In this document: positions 1 through 10,179 of the stretch, one piece after another
Position numbering within the stretch: position 1 is the stretch's first letter
Layout of the letters: each line of letters opens with the position of its first letter
DNA from: Craspedostauros australis
Taxonomy: Eukaryota; Bacillariophyta; Bacillariophyceae; Mastogloiales; Achnanthaceae
Assembly (NCBI GenBank): GCA_026770025.1
Contig: JAMXDE010000018.1
Coordinates: 1,054,001 to 1,118,000 of the forward strand
Direction: 5' to 3'
Length of the DNA stretch: 64,000 bases
Position numbers and translations under genes: made by a program
The notes under the pieces: generated by a model
Seen by the model: the letters and a program-made list of their open reading frames with translations, nothing else
Told to the model about the DNA's origin: nothing
The model's database searches: none

Positions 1-477
1 GTCCTCTGTGAGATGCTTGCGGACCAACTCTGCTTCAAGAACAAGCTTGAGTCGCCAGAAGCCGAACTCGTCGGCCACAAGGATCAGCTGTTGCCGATCG
101 TCCTGTCCATTGAGGGTGGGAGTTGGCTGGTGAGAGGCATCTGTATCGTGGTGAGCGCTGGTGTGAGCGCCGATGTGAGCGCTGACGTGAGCAGCAGCGT
201 TGTCACGAACGCTGTCATTGAAGGATATCTTGGCTGTGTAGATGCATTGGAGGACGTATCGGATGTGTTTTGGTTGAAGATTGGGAAGAGGGATGGTTGT
301 TTGGATGGGTTCAGTTCCATCGTGAGCGTCATCATTCGCGCGGTGAAGTTGAGTTCCTTTGTCGATCAGTGTCTCAATGGATGGGAGTGTGATGATGAGG
401 GCTTGGGCGTTTGCCTTGGTTAGTTGTTGTTAGTTGCCCTGTCCACACAAGAAGATGGTGTCTGCCCTGTTGTCGGT
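1..477 (-). pseudogene. BTB-like region of copy 1, partial, two in-frame stops
   Basis: Directly downstream of and in frame with the ANK ORF. Reading from 477 it encodes the family's BTB start (TDNRADTIFLCGQGN), then a second TAA at 432-430 where intact paralogues have CAA. After that it stays open to the window edge and gives recognisable BTB residues (IPLPNLQPKHIRYILQ, QCIYTAKISF, ADEFGFWRLKLVLEAEL). The ORFs on the opposite strand here are shadows. It is probably a decaying copy unless the stops are read through. The 3' end is outside the window. Confidence 0.55.
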
Positions 478-1122
478 TTAGAAGGATTTGAGTCGGTCTT
501 CTCCAATGCTGATGTTGGTCCTCTTGTGGGTACTGTGTTTGTGTTCAGTTTCTTGCTCGTTTTGTTGTAAGCGTTGCTGCAGTTGGTGCAGTTGTGGGTG
601 AGCTGAAGGCGAAAGTCCTCTAATGAGGGACTCCATACATTCCGGGTGGCTGTTGCGGCATGCCCAATGAAGGGGAGTTTCACCTTGGTTGTTTTGGCAG
701 TTGATGTCCGCCTCACATGATTCAATGAGGTACTTGACACACTCCGGCTGGTCGTTGCAGCATGCGTAATGAAGGGGAGTCCAACCATTTCTGTCTTGGC
801 AGTTGATGTTCGCCTCACCTGATTTGATGAGGTACTTCACACACTCCAGGTGGCCGTTGTAGCATGCCCAATGAAGGGGAGTGTCACCATTGTTGTGTTT
901 GCAGTCGGCATTGGCCCCACATGATTCGATGAGGTACTTCACACACTCCAGGTGGCCTTTGCGGCATGCCAAATGAAGGGGAATCTGACCAAGCCAGTCT
1001 TTAACCTGGTTGACATTAACTCTTTCATTCCGTGTCTCGTTCTGCTTCTTCCATTCCTTAAACACTGACAAGTCACCTGCACGGGCAGCATCAATGAGTG
1101 CTTCGCTCGTAACATTCTCCAT
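478..1122 (-). CDS. Ankyrin-repeat protein, copy 1 (ANK part of ANK-BTB gene)
   Basis: This 214-aa ORF carries four ankyrin modules (pattern G-x-TPLHxAC...ECVKYLIES) from about residue 42, then a Gln-rich coiled-coil-like linker (QLQQRLQQNEQE). I chose the ATG at 1122 because all six paralogues share a Met there followed by a similar block (MENVT, MPNVT, MTPVT) and a conserved GDLSV-EWKKQN segment, while upstream reading is promoter-like and diverges. The ORF stops at TAA 478-480. BTB-coding sequence continues in the same frame immediately after. Ankyrin arrays bind protein partners. With a BTB domain the expected role would be a CUL3 ubiquitin-ligase adaptor, which is inference. It lies head-to-head with the GHMP kinase at 1729. 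Confidence 0.7.
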   Translation of the reverse strand: MENVTSEALIDAARAGDLSVFKEWKKQNETRNERVNVNQVKDWLGQIPLHLACRKGHLECVKYLIESCGANADCKHNNGDTPLHWACYNGHLECVKYLIKSGEANINCQDRNGWTPLHYACCNDQPECVKYLIESCEADINCQNNQGETPLHWACRNSHPECMESLIRGLSPSAHPQLHQLQQRLQQNEQETEHKHSTHKRTNISIGEDRLKSF

Positions 1123-1728
1123 TTTGAGAGGATGGTCGATGGTTGCTGGACGATTGTCTTTTGGCGTTGAACGATTGGCGTTGGATTGGCTGTCAAGGAA
1201 GTGTGCAGTCTGAGCTATCTGTGGCAGAGATATCGATGGTATGTCTTCAATAGCTTGTATTGGTATAATATGAGTACCATGCACTGTGTGATGAATGTGA
1301 GTGGCAATTCGATGTCTGTATTGAAACGGTGGCGGTAGTTGGGTATGAGTTCGTATCCAATGTGTTGTTTGATGGATTGTGTCTTCTGTGTTTTGGTTTC
1401 TCTTTTTTTGCGTTGAGTCTTCTGTGGTTGTTGTTGTTTACTGCTGATCGTGACTCATTCGAGTCCTCGTGACTGGTTTCGCTCCAATACAAAGCAACAA
1501 CAATTTGGAGTGAAACGGTCGAAAGTGACGAAAATGGATCGAAACACGACAAAATCTTGTGCACACACTCATGATGCACAACACAACACTGTTCGCCAGA
1601 ATACAACCGACAATGGGACTATCCCAAGGAGGGCGGAGGGCAATGACGATGACAGAAGCAATAGGCACTCGTATGGTACGAGCTGAAGCCACCGAGCACC
1701 TCCTGCCGCATCCCATCGCTCCACAGCA
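1123..1728. promoter_or_regulatory. Shared divergent upstream region, ANK copy 1 / GHMP kinase 1
   Basis: A 606-bp interval between two head-to-head genes. It matches 8120-8704 closely, except for a 21-bp insertion near 1154-1174. Small ORFs on both strands recur identically in the two copies, but none resembles a protein, so I read this as 5' leader and bidirectional promoter. No specific binding site was identified. Confidence 0.4.
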
Positions 1729-2862
1729 ATGACTTTGAACACACCGTTCACTGCCGTCGCACCTGGCAGGGTGTGCTTGTTTGGCGAGCACCAGGACTAC
1801 CTCGATCTGCCGGTCATCGCCTGCGCCATTCCGCTGACATGCCGGATCGAGGTGACGCCCACCCCAGATTCTGCATGCATCGATCTGATCGTGCCGCAGC
1901 TGGATCAGCACTTCACTTACGATCTGCACCCGATCTCATCACAGGTGTCACCATGCAGGAACAATGGCAAAGACGGTGAAAGCAACGACGGTGAGGACGA
2001 TGATGACGGTGAGGTCATGGATTTTGCGTTATCCGCATTGCAGGAGGCCTTCCAGGACGGATGGGAGTTCCGCAACGGCGGTGCCAGATGCGTTTCCACA
2101 ACCGACATCCCATTGCAATCGGGTTGCAGCAGCTCGACGGCCTTCGTCGCGGCATGGATCCTGGTGCTGTCGCGATTGGCGTCACAACCTCGCCACAATG
2201 ACGATGATTTGGCCCGGCTTGCGCATCGCGCGGAAGTCACGCACTTCGGCGCACCGGGCGGCACGATGGATCATGTGTCGATCTGCTGCAGTCGCGGCAC
2301 GTGTCTGCGTATTGCTCCGGACGCCGTCGTGAAGTTGCCGCCCGTCGATGGCGCGTGGGTGCTGGGGGACTCGGGCCAGCCCAAGGACACGATGCGGCAT
2401 CTCAAACGCTGCAAGTACGATCGGTTGGAACTGTACGCGACCAAGCTGCATGGTGATTGGGATACGCAGGACGCGGATCTGGACGAAACCGAACGCACGC
2501 TGTTGCAGGCGACGCGCACGAATCGCGATGTGGAAGCGGAAGCCGCGAAACTGTGGATGTCCAACGCAACCGGCAGCGGTCGGCAACTCGCCAAGCTGAT
2601 GGACGTGCATCATTGTGCGTTGCGGGATGGATTGCAGTTGTCGACGCCTCGCATTGAGGATATGCGCACCGCAGCCCTGCATACGGGAGCGTGGGGTTTC
2701 AAGATCGTGGGTTCCGGTGGTGGTGGATGTGGCGTTGCTTGGTGTTCCGCAGACAAGGCACAGGAGGTATCGAATGCAATGGAGACTGCGGGTGCCGTCA
2801 AGACCTGGATCTTTCAAATAGGGGGTGATTCATCGATTCATTCGCAGTGCAGGATACTATGA
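1729..2862 (+). CDS. GHMP-family sugar kinase (galactokinase-like), copy 1
   Basis: This 377-aa protein has the three GHMP kinase motifs in order: the N-terminal sugar-binding motif (APGRVCLFGEHQDY, residues ~11-24, compare galactokinase GRVNLIGEHTDY), the Gly/Ser-rich ATP loop (LQSGCSSSTAFVAA, ~128-141), and the C-terminal glycine motif (FKIVGSGGGGCGVAW, ~324-338). The family phosphorylates small sugars, galactose or a related sugar, with ATP in the cytosol. The exact substrate cannot be read from sequence. An acidic insert (NDGEDDDDGE) sits near residue 85. No intron is needed. The second copy at 8705 is identical in protein up to about residue 348 and differs at three later residues (AG to VD, last Leu to Ile). 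Confidence 0.85.
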   Translation: MTLNTPFTAVAPGRVCLFGEHQDYLDLPVIACAIPLTCRIEVTPTPDSACIDLIVPQLDQHFTYDLHPISSQVSPCRNNGKDGESNDGEDDDDGEVMDFALSALQEAFQDGWEFRNGGARCVSTTDIPLQSGCSSSTAFVAAWILVLSRLASQPRHNDDDLARLAHRAEVTHFGAPGGTMDHVSICCSRGTCLRIAPDAVVKLPPVDGAWVLGDSGQPKDTMRHLKRCKYDRLELYATKLHGDWDTQDADLDETERTLLQATRTNRDVEAEAAKLWMSNATGSGRQLAKLMDVHHCALRDGLQLSTPRIEDMRTAALHTGAWGFKIVGSGGGGCGVAWCSADKAQEVSNAMETAGAVKTWIFQIGGDSSIHSQCRIL

Positions 2863-3262
2863 TAGATTCTGCTCTCTGGAGAGTACTCGTACTTGTATGT
2901 GTGATCGTAGACTACTATTACATATACCTCCAGACACCTTTGGCCCACTTACTACATCGGGTTCTTCTTCGTTCAACCACTGGATTCCCACCCTGCCGTA
3001 GGTGCTGGCATCAGCTTCGTCTGTTGCAGTTGGGTGTTGATTCAAGAAGGGATTCAGTGGCGCCAGCTTCATTCGCGCCGGACCTGTTGTTGCGGTTGGT
3101 CGATGCAATAGATGCTGAGAAATGCGGCGTCGTACGTCATTGGCAGAACTTGTTTCAGCAACTTCGCAACCTTGATGCTCACACACACAGGATGTTGCGA
3201 TCCTCACAGCCTGTCGCTGCACTACGCGATGTCGAGTTTGAGACTGTTGTGTTCTGCCAGTT
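2863..3262 (-). pseudogene. Degenerate 3' remnant of BTB copy 3
   Basis: Between the GHMP kinase stop and the open part of BTB copy 3 the minus strand has protein-like text split over frames. One frame gives VAKLLKQVLPMTYDAAFLSI followed by YCIDQPQQQ (about 3080-3160), which looks like a BTB/BACK-type C-terminal helix region. A related block recurs at about 9840-10180. Frameshifts and stops interrupt it. Confidence 0.35.
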
Positions 3263-3994
3263 TTACGAGTATGGGATGCTGACAATGTGTGTATATGGGT
3301 GCAGATGTGTGCAGGCGTGCTTCCCACGGCAGCACACGGACCCGGTGGTCTGACATCGTCCTCTTCCAGCAACTTCGATCGTCATGACCTCATGCCCGCA
3401 CAAAGGTTCGAACAGAGTATCAGGCTGCCCGTTTGGCTGTGGCAACTCCCAGAGTAGATCGTACTCATGGGAGGTTCCATTCTCATAGTCGTACAACGGG
3501 TGGGTGAAGGTGCAGAGAAACTGGTGAGCCTTCCCACAGTTCCTCTTGGATGTTGATGCCTCATCATCTCGTCTGATTGCTTGTGTTGGTGTTTGCGTTG
3601 AGGGTATCAATGTGAAGGGATGTGGTGATGTTGGAGTGGTCACCATCGCCATTGCCATCATCGAACAGAGTTTGCATTGCATGAAGAGATGCTGGTTTGC
3701 GTCATCATCATCGGTGTCGTCATGAGTGTTGTTGTTGAAGGATATCTTGCCTGTGTAGATGCATTGGAGGATATATCGGATGTGTTTTGCTTGAAGGTTG
3801 GGAAGAGGGATGGTTACTTCCATGGGGGCCGTGCCGTCTTCAGCGCCATCATTTGCATGCTGATGTCGGATTGCTTTGTCGATCAGTGTCTGAATGGATG
3901 GAACGGTGATCATAAGGGCTTCGGCATTTGTCTTGATTGGTTGTTGTTGGTCGCCCTGTCCACACAAGAAGATGGTGTCTGTCCTGTTCTCGGT
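3263..3994 (-). pseudogene. BTB-like region of copy 3 with divergent tail
   Basis: Starts in frame right after the TAA (3995-3997) that ends ANK copy 3. Residues from the family BTB domain (TDTIFLCGQGDQQQPIK, MEVTIPLPNLQAKHIRYILQ, CIYTGKISF) are intact. After about 3700 the sequence switches to a tail unlike copies 5 and 6 (Thr/Pro-rich, then LLWELPQPNGQPDTLFEP and a Cys/His-rich end). Whether this tail is a real alternative C-terminus or frameshifted noise is unclear. Copy 4 has the same tail, so the two derive from one ancestor. Confidence 0.45.
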
Positions 3995-4537
3995 TTAGAA
4001 GGATTTGAGTCGGTCTTCTCCAATGCTGACGTTGGTCCTCTTGTGGGTACTGTGTTTGTGTTCATTCTCTTGCTCGTTTTGTTGTAAGCGTTGCTGTAGT
4101 TGCTGCAGTTGTGGGTGAGCTGAAGGCGAAAGTCCTCTGATGAGGGACTCCAAACACTCCAGTTGGCCGTTGTCGCATGCATAATGAAGGGGAGTGTCAC
4201 CATACTTTGTTTTGCAGTTGATGTTCGCCCCACCTGATTCGATGAGGTACTTCACACACTCCGGGTGGTTGAACATGCATGCCACATAAAGAGGAGTCCA
4301 ACCATCGTTGTCTTTGCAGTTGATGTTTGCCCCACATGATTCGATGAGATACTTGACACACTCCAGGTGGCCGCCGCGGCATGCCCAATGAAGGGGAGTC
4401 TGACCAAGCCAGTCTTTAACCTTGGTGACATCAACTCCTTCATTCTGCGTCTTGTTCTGCTTCTTCCATTCCTTCAACACCGACAAGTCACCTGAAATGG
4501 CAGCATGAATGAGTTGTTGGTCTGTGACATTCGGCAT
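3995..4537 (-). CDS. Ankyrin-repeat protein, copy 3
   Basis: 180 aa with three ankyrin modules, the shortest array in the cluster. They begin LGQTPLHWACRGG, GWTPLYVACMFN and GDTPLHYACDNG. The family N-terminus (MPNVTDQQLI, then GDLSVLKEWKKQNKTQNE) precedes them and the Gln-rich linker follows. It ends at a TAA after GEDRLKSF. BTB sequence resumes in the same frame 27 nt before the first plausible TTG codon. The partner across the divergent promoter is unit R1 at about 4911. Confidence 0.7.
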   Translation of the reverse strand: MPNVTDQQLIHAAISGDLSVLKEWKKQNKTQNEGVDVTKVKDWLGQTPLHWACRGGHLECVKYLIESCGANINCKDNDGWTPLYVACMFNHPECVKYLIESGGANINCKTKYGDTPLHYACDNGQLECLESLIRGLSPSAHPQLQQLQQRLQQNEQENEHKHSTHKRTNVSIGEDRLKSF

Positions 4538-4910
4538 TTTGAGAGGATGGTCGGTGGTTGCTAGACGATTGACGTTGGATTGGCTGTCGAGGAAGTGTGC
4601 AGTTCGAGCTGTCGATGGCAGAGATATCGATGGTGTGTCTTCAACAGCTTGTATTGGTATGAGTACCATGCACTGTGTCATGAATATGAGAGACAATCCG
4701 ATGTCTGTTGTTGATGTGCCCGAGTATGGGGTTGGGTGGTGTGTGTTGATGTCTGTGTTTGCCTCCTCTTGATCACATGGTTTGGATCCTTCTGTCCCCA
4801 TCCATCACAAAAATGCACGCAGACAACAAGAAAGAAGGAAACACGTTCCCACCACAACAGAGTTCTCTTTTGTGGGTCTTGGAAAACCCGAATCTTCGAC
4901 TGATTCGACT

Positions 4911-6500
4911 ATGAGTGAAACCATCAAAGAAGATCGACGAATGTGACACTTGATTGATCACAACACAAAGGTGATTCGAAATGGTCGTTGAGTGTTTCCA
5001 TTGGTTTCAGCGGTGTTGCGACTTGAGTGCAACCTGTGCCTCCAACCACTCCACTTCAGCCATAATCAACGCCACACCAATTCGAAGCCCGCAACATGAA
5101 AGTCTCCGGAGACAGAGAGATGAAATGGCATGACTATGTTTGCATTGATAGAGGCATCAGCCAACACTGAGACATTGAATCTCAAGCAACAAAGAAACGA
5201 AGCAACGAAGCAATGGAGTAATCAAGCAAGTGGCGGCTGCGCAAAACATGACACACCAACCAGAATCAACGAAGGCAACCATGGCAAGAGACGATGACGA
5301 TGCCAACGATGACGCTGATGCCGATGATGAATGACAAGCCGTGACGAACAGCGATCTCCAACGTGTCGCATCGCTCAGCGACATCAGAAAGGATGATATC
5401 ACACAAACTTCTCCGGAGTAGAGAATATCTTGGGACATGGGCAATGGCAGCGCCAACAACAGATCCAACAGCCATGGCAAGACATGTCATGTCATGGCCT
5501 GTGGTGCGGTCTGGATTCAAGTCATCAGCAGCCGCGCGCACCCACAGAAACGTACGATGCGGTGTCGGAAACGGAGATTCAGCACATGTTGGATGGTTGC
5601 ATCCGTGAGATCGGACGCAGCGACTTCTTCCGAGACCTGCAGAGCCATCAGTTTGGAGACGTTCCTCAGTTTCCACAACACGTACCACAACCAGCCACGC
5701 ATGTTCATACCGATGCTCAAAGCGGTGCGTCGCAGCCACAAACCGCAAACGGTGAGACAGAGGCATGCTCTCATCGGATCCACCATTATTGAAATCCTGT
5801 GCAATGACATCGGCAACTTCTCCCATGGCTCGTGATCTTGGTCCGCCATATCGAAAACCATGCAGCACCTGATATACGCTTGTGCCTTGCGCGACATCAT
5901 GCACAAACTGCAGCAGCAGCACCACCACCACCAACAACAAGCTAACTGTCGCAGTACGCTCCACCTCGTCAAGTTGGATTCGAGTCCAACAAGCCATGCA
6001 TGACGCCCGCGGGGTCCGCCGTCGTTTCCCACACAACTCCTTCCACACCCACGAAACCAACGAACGTGGAAACCATATGATCGGCAACGACGATCACGGC
6101 GATGACAGTGGTGGCTGAACCATCTTCTTCCTGTCGCATTGGCCAATGATGCTGCACAGCAACGTGCCTTACGCCAACCGGGATCATCTGCAATTCATTC
6201 ACAGAAGATTATGCGTATCTCGCGGCCCAGCCAGACCGTGCTGTGAACGATACGGTATTGCATGGAGCAGCATGCTGTGCACATCACCAAAGGCGACGGT
6301 GAAGGAATGCCGGACGCACCATTGAATGAATGGATCCCTAATTGCTCCAGCTCCTTTCACACAGTTGCTATCCTAATGACTATTCTGACGACTATTTTTA
6401 TCCGTCGACTCAATTCTGTCATGCGTTCACTTGTGGAAGATTTCTGTTACGGTATGGCATGGTCTGACACTTCACTCCTCTTCCTCGGCAGTGCCGTCCA
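4911..6500 (+). pseudogene. Repeated unit R1, unrecognised plus-strand gene remnant
   Basis: This stretch, with counterparts near 12269 and 15725/20457, begins with a short open segment (MSETIKED) and contains protein-like blocks in shifting plus-strand frames: SKQRERLQKQRDEMA-type text near 5085, TETYDAVSETEIQHMLDG with REIGRSDFFRDL (5540-5640), and an open block to about 6420. Stops and indels break it, so it is a multi-exon gene or, more likely, a decayed one. I do not recognise the family. It faces ANK copy 3 head-to-head and BTB copy 2 tail-to-tail. Confidence 0.4.
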
Positions 6501-6516
6501 CCACAATCACTTCGGA

Positions 6517-7345
6517 TCAATTGGCTCTCATAGAGCTGGTTCTCATTGAGCGGACGAAGTCCACCAATGCCACCCGATCCATGTATGAATCCACTTGTGT
6601 TGTGCCCTCATCCTCATCTATAACCTTGTGCAGCTCCATCATGGACATGCCACCATACTCATCATCAATACCATCACTCTCCGCTCCCCCACTGCACAGG
6701 ACATGAATGTCTCTCATCAGTTGGGGCTGTAGAATCAGCTTGCTGAAATCTGGATGAGTGAACATATCTTCTTCATATTCAGCTGCCATTCTCATTGCGG
6801 TATCCTTCAACACCAAGCAGTTGTGTTGATGGGCGAATATCAACACATCTATCATGCTGTCTTCTGTGAGATGCTTGCGGGCCAACTCTGCTTCAAGAAC
6901 AAGCTTGAGTCGCCAGAAGCCAAACTCGTCGGCCACAAGGATCAGCTGTTGCGGATCGTCCTGTCCAGTGAGGATGGGAGTTGGCTGGTGAGAGGCATCT
7001 GTATCGTGGTGAGCGTTGGCGTGAGCGCCGATGTGAGTGGCGGCGTTGTCACGAGCGCTGTCATTGAAGGATATCTTGGCTGTGTAGATGCATTGGAGGA
7101 CGTATCGGACATGGTTTGGTTGGAGGTGGGGAAGAGGGATGGTTGTTTGGATGGAGCCGCGCCGTCTTCGGTGTCATCATTCGCGCGGTGAAGTTGGGTT
7201 CCTTTGTCGATCAGTGTCTGAATGGATGGGAGTGTGATGATGAGAACTTTAGAGCTTGCCTTGGTTAGTTGCTGGTCGTGGCCCTGTCCACACAAGAATA
7301 GGGAGTCTGTCCTGTCCTCGGTTTGGAAGGATATGGCCGATCTTC
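6517..7345 (-). pseudogene. BTB-like region of copy 2, frameshifted
   Basis: The BTB part is split. The first segment (about 7160-7345) reads SFQTEDRTDSLFLCGQG..., with CAA where copies 1, 3, 5 and 6 have TAA, but is one base out of frame with its ANK part. A second one-base deletion near 7155 (GAAPSKQPS for GTAPMEVTIP) breaks the BTB core. The C-terminal half (6517-6936) is open again (ADEFGFWRLKLVLEAELARK, HLTEDSMIDVLIFAHQHN). At least two frameshifts make a normal product unlikely. Confidence 0.6.
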
Positions 7346-8119
7346 TCAAATGTTGATGTTGGTCCTCTTGTGGCTGCTGTGTTTGTGATCATTATTTTGG
7401 CTCTTTCGTTTCAACTGCTGTCCCAACTGTTCTTGTGATTGTTCATTTGCTTGTTCGTTTTGTTGTAAGCGTTGCTGTAGTTGCTGCAGTTGTGGGTGAG
7501 CTGAAGGCGAAAGTCCTCTAATGAGGGACTCGATACAGTCCAGCTGGTTGTCATGGCATGCGAGATGAAGGGGAGTGTAACCATGGTTGTTTTGGCAGTT
7601 GATGTTCGCCCCACATGATTCGATGAGGTACTCCACACACTCCAGGTGACCGTAGCAGCATGCCCAATGAAGGGGAGTCCAACCATCGTTGGTTTGGCAG
7701 TTGAAGTCAGCCGTGCATGATTCGATGAGGTACTTCACACACTCCGGGTGGCCATTCTGGCATGCCACATGAAGGGGAGTCCAACCATACTTTGTTTTGC
7801 AGTTGATGTTCGCCTCACATGATTTGATGAGGTACTTCACACACTCCGGGTGGCCATTCTGGCATGCCACATGAAGGGGAGTCCAACCATACTTTGTTTT
7901 GCAGTTGACGTTCGCCTCACATGATTCGATGAGGTACTTCACACACTCCAGGTGACCGTTGCGACATGCGTAATGAAGGGGAGTCCAACCATCGTTGGTT
8001 TGGCAGTTGACATCAACTCCTTCATTCTGCGTCTTGTTCTGCTTCTTCCATTCCTTCAACACCGACAAGTCACCTGCACGGGCAGCAGCAATGAGTTGAT
8101 ATTTCGTAACAGGAGTCAT
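7346..8119 (-). CDS. Ankyrin-repeat protein, copy 2
   Basis: 257 aa with five ankyrin modules. Two adjacent ones are almost identical (YGWTPLHVACQNGHPECVKY), which indicates a recent module duplication. The start at 8119 gives MTPVTKYQLIAAARAGDLSV. Compared with other copies it lacks the NQVKDWLGQ-type spacer before the first repeat. It ends TNINI at a TGA where other copies have GGA, and its BTB continuation is frameshifted, so this copy may only make an ANK-only protein. It shares its divergent promoter with GHMP kinase 2. Confidence 0.65.
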   Translation of the reverse strand: MTPVTKYQLIAAARAGDLSVLKEWKKQNKTQNEGVDVNCQTNDGWTPLHYACRNGHLECVKYLIESCEANVNCKTKYGWTPLHVACQNGHPECVKYLIKSCEANINCKTKYGWTPLHVACQNGHPECVKYLIESCTADFNCQTNDGWTPLHWACCYGHLECVEYLIESCGANINCQNNHGYTPLHLACHDNQLDCIESLIRGLSPSAHPQLQQLQQRLQQNEQANEQSQEQLGQQLKRKSQNNDHKHSSHKRTNINI

Positions 8120-8704
8120 TTTGAGAGGATGGTCGATGGTTGCTGGACGATTGGCGTTGGATTGGCTGTCAAGGAAGTGTGCAGTCTGAGCTATCTGTGG
8201 CAGAGATATCGATGGTATGTCTTCAATAGCTTGTATTGGTATAATATGAGTACCATGCACTGTGTGATGAATGTGAGTGGCAATTCGATGTCTGTATTGA
8301 AACGGTGGCGGTAGTTGGGTATGAGTTCGTATCCAATGTGTTGTTTGATGGATTGTGTCTTCTGTGTTTTGGTTTCTCTTTTTTTGCGTTGAGTCTTCTG
8401 TGGTTGTTGTTGTTTACTGCTGATCGTGACTCATTCGAGTCCTCGTGACTGGTTTCGCTCCAATACAAAGCAACAACAATTTGGAGTGAAACGGTCGAAA
8501 GTGACGAAAATGGATCGAAACACGACAAAATCTTGTGCACACACTCATGATGCACAACACAACACTGTTCGCCAGAATACAACCGACAATGGGACTATCC
8601 CAAGGAGGGCGGAGGGCAATGACGATGACAGAAGCAATAGGCACTCGTATGGTACGAGCTGAAGCCACCGAGCACCTCCTGCCGCATCCCATCGCTCCAC
8701 AGCA
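8120..8704. promoter_or_regulatory. Shared divergent upstream region, ANK copy 2 / GHMP kinase 2
   Basis: The counterpart of 1123-1728, lacking its 21-bp insertion and otherwise indistinguishable by eye. Overlapping short ORFs translate identically in both copies. Read as bidirectional promoter and 5' leaders. No motif assigned. Confidence 0.4.
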
Positions 8705-9838
8705 ATGACTTTGAACACACCGTTCACTGCCGTCGCACCTGGCAGGGTGTGCTTGTTTGGCGAGCACCAGGACTACCTCGATCTGCCGGTCATCGCCTGC
8801 GCCATTCCGCTGACATGCCGGATCGAGGTGACGCCCACCCCAGATTCTGCATGCATCGATCTGATCGTGCCGCAGCTGGATCAGCACTTCACTTACGATC
8901 TGCACCCGATCTCATCACAGGTGTCACCATGCAGGAACAATGGCAAAGACGGTGAAAGCAACGACGGTGAGGACGATGATGACGGTGAGGTCATGGATTT
9001 TGCGTTATCCGCATTGCAGGAGGCCTTCCAGGACGGATGGGAGTTCCGCAACGGCGGTGCCAGATGCGTTTCCACAACCGACATCCCATTGCAATCGGGT
9101 TGCAGCAGCTCGACGGCCTTCGTCGCGGCATGGATCCTGGTGCTGTCGCGATTGGCGTCACAACCTCGCCACAATGACGATGATTTGGCCCGGCTTGCGC
9201 ATCGCGCGGAAGTCACGCACTTCGGCGCACCGGGCGGCACGATGGATCATGTGTCGATCTGCTGCAGTCGCGGCACGTGTCTGCGTATTGCTCCGGACGC
9301 CGTCGTGAAGTTGCCGCCCGTCGATGGCGCGTGGGTGCTGGGGGACTCGGGCCAGCCCAAGGACACGATGCGGCATCTCAAACGCTGCAAGTACGATCGG
9401 TTGGAACTGTACGCGACCAAGCTGCATGGTGATTGGGATACGCAGGACGCGGATCTGGACGAAACCGAACGCACGCTGTTGCAGGCGACGCGCACGAATC
9501 GCGATGTGGAAGCGGAAGCCGCGAAACTGTGGATGTCCAACGCAACCGGCAGCGGTCGGCAACTCGCCAAGCTGATGGACGTGCATCATTGTGCGTTGCG
9601 GGATGGATTGCAGTTGTCGACGCCTCGCATTGAGGATATGCGCACCGCAGCCCTGCATACGGGAGCGTGGGGTTTCAAGATCGTGGGTTCCGGTGGTGGT
9701 GGATGTGGCGTTGCTTGGTGTTCCGCAGACAAGGCACAGGAGGTATCGAATGCAATGGAGACTGTGGACGCCGTCAAGACCTGGATCTTTCAAATTGGGG
9801 GTGATTCATCGATTCATTCGCAGTGCAGGATAATATGA
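8705..9838 (+). CDS. GHMP-family sugar kinase (galactokinase-like), copy 2
   Basis: 377 aa. The motifs sit at the same positions as copy 1 (GRVCLFGEHQDY, LQSGCSSSTAF, FKIVGSGGGGCGVAW). The protein matches copy 1 through about residue 348, then has VD for AG and Ile for the final Leu. The nucleotide track also appears identical from the promoter to about 2782/9758 and diverges after, so the pair is either very young or homogenised by gene conversion. Role as for copy 1: ATP-dependent phosphorylation of a sugar, substrate not determined. Confidence 0.85.
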   Translation: MTLNTPFTAVAPGRVCLFGEHQDYLDLPVIACAIPLTCRIEVTPTPDSACIDLIVPQLDQHFTYDLHPISSQVSPCRNNGKDGESNDGEDDDDGEVMDFALSALQEAFQDGWEFRNGGARCVSTTDIPLQSGCSSSTAFVAAWILVLSRLASQPRHNDDDLARLAHRAEVTHFGAPGGTMDHVSICCSRGTCLRIAPDAVVKLPPVDGAWVLGDSGQPKDTMRHLKRCKYDRLELYATKLHGDWDTQDADLDETERTLLQATRTNRDVEAEAAKLWMSNATGSGRQLAKLMDVHHCALRDGLQLSTPRIEDMRTAALHTGAWGFKIVGSGGGGCGVAWCSADKAQEVSNAMETVDAVKTWIFQIGGDSSIHSQCRII

Positions 9839-10179
9839 TAGATTCTGCTCTCTGAAGAGTACTCGTACTTGTATGTGTGGTCGTAGACTACTATTACATA
9901 TACCTCGAGACACCTTTGGCCCACTTACTACATCGGGTTCTTCTTCATTCAACCACTGGATTCCCACCCTGCCGTAGGTGCTGGCATCAGCTTCGTCTGT
10001 TGCAGTTGGGTGTTGATGCATGAAGGGATTCAGTGGAGCCAGCTTCATTCGCGCCGGACCTGTTGTTGCGGTTGGTCGATGCAATAGATGCTGAGAAATG
10101 CGGCGTCGTACGTCATTGGCAGAACTTGTTTCAGCAACTTCGCAACCTTGATGCTCACACACACAGGATGTTGCGATCC
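9839..10179 (-). pseudogene. Degenerate 3' remnant of BTB copy 4
   Basis: Homologous to 2863-3262 by shared text (AETSSANDVRRRISQ and the alternative-frame LLKQVLPMTYDAAF block). Broken by stops and frameshifts. It ends tail-to-tail against GHMP kinase 2. Confidence 0.35.

Noticed and set aside
1438..1929. 163-aa minus-strand ORF in the GHMP promoter and 5' end (repeated at 8414)
   Set aside because: Antisense to the kinase start and conserved only because the duplicated DNA is identical.
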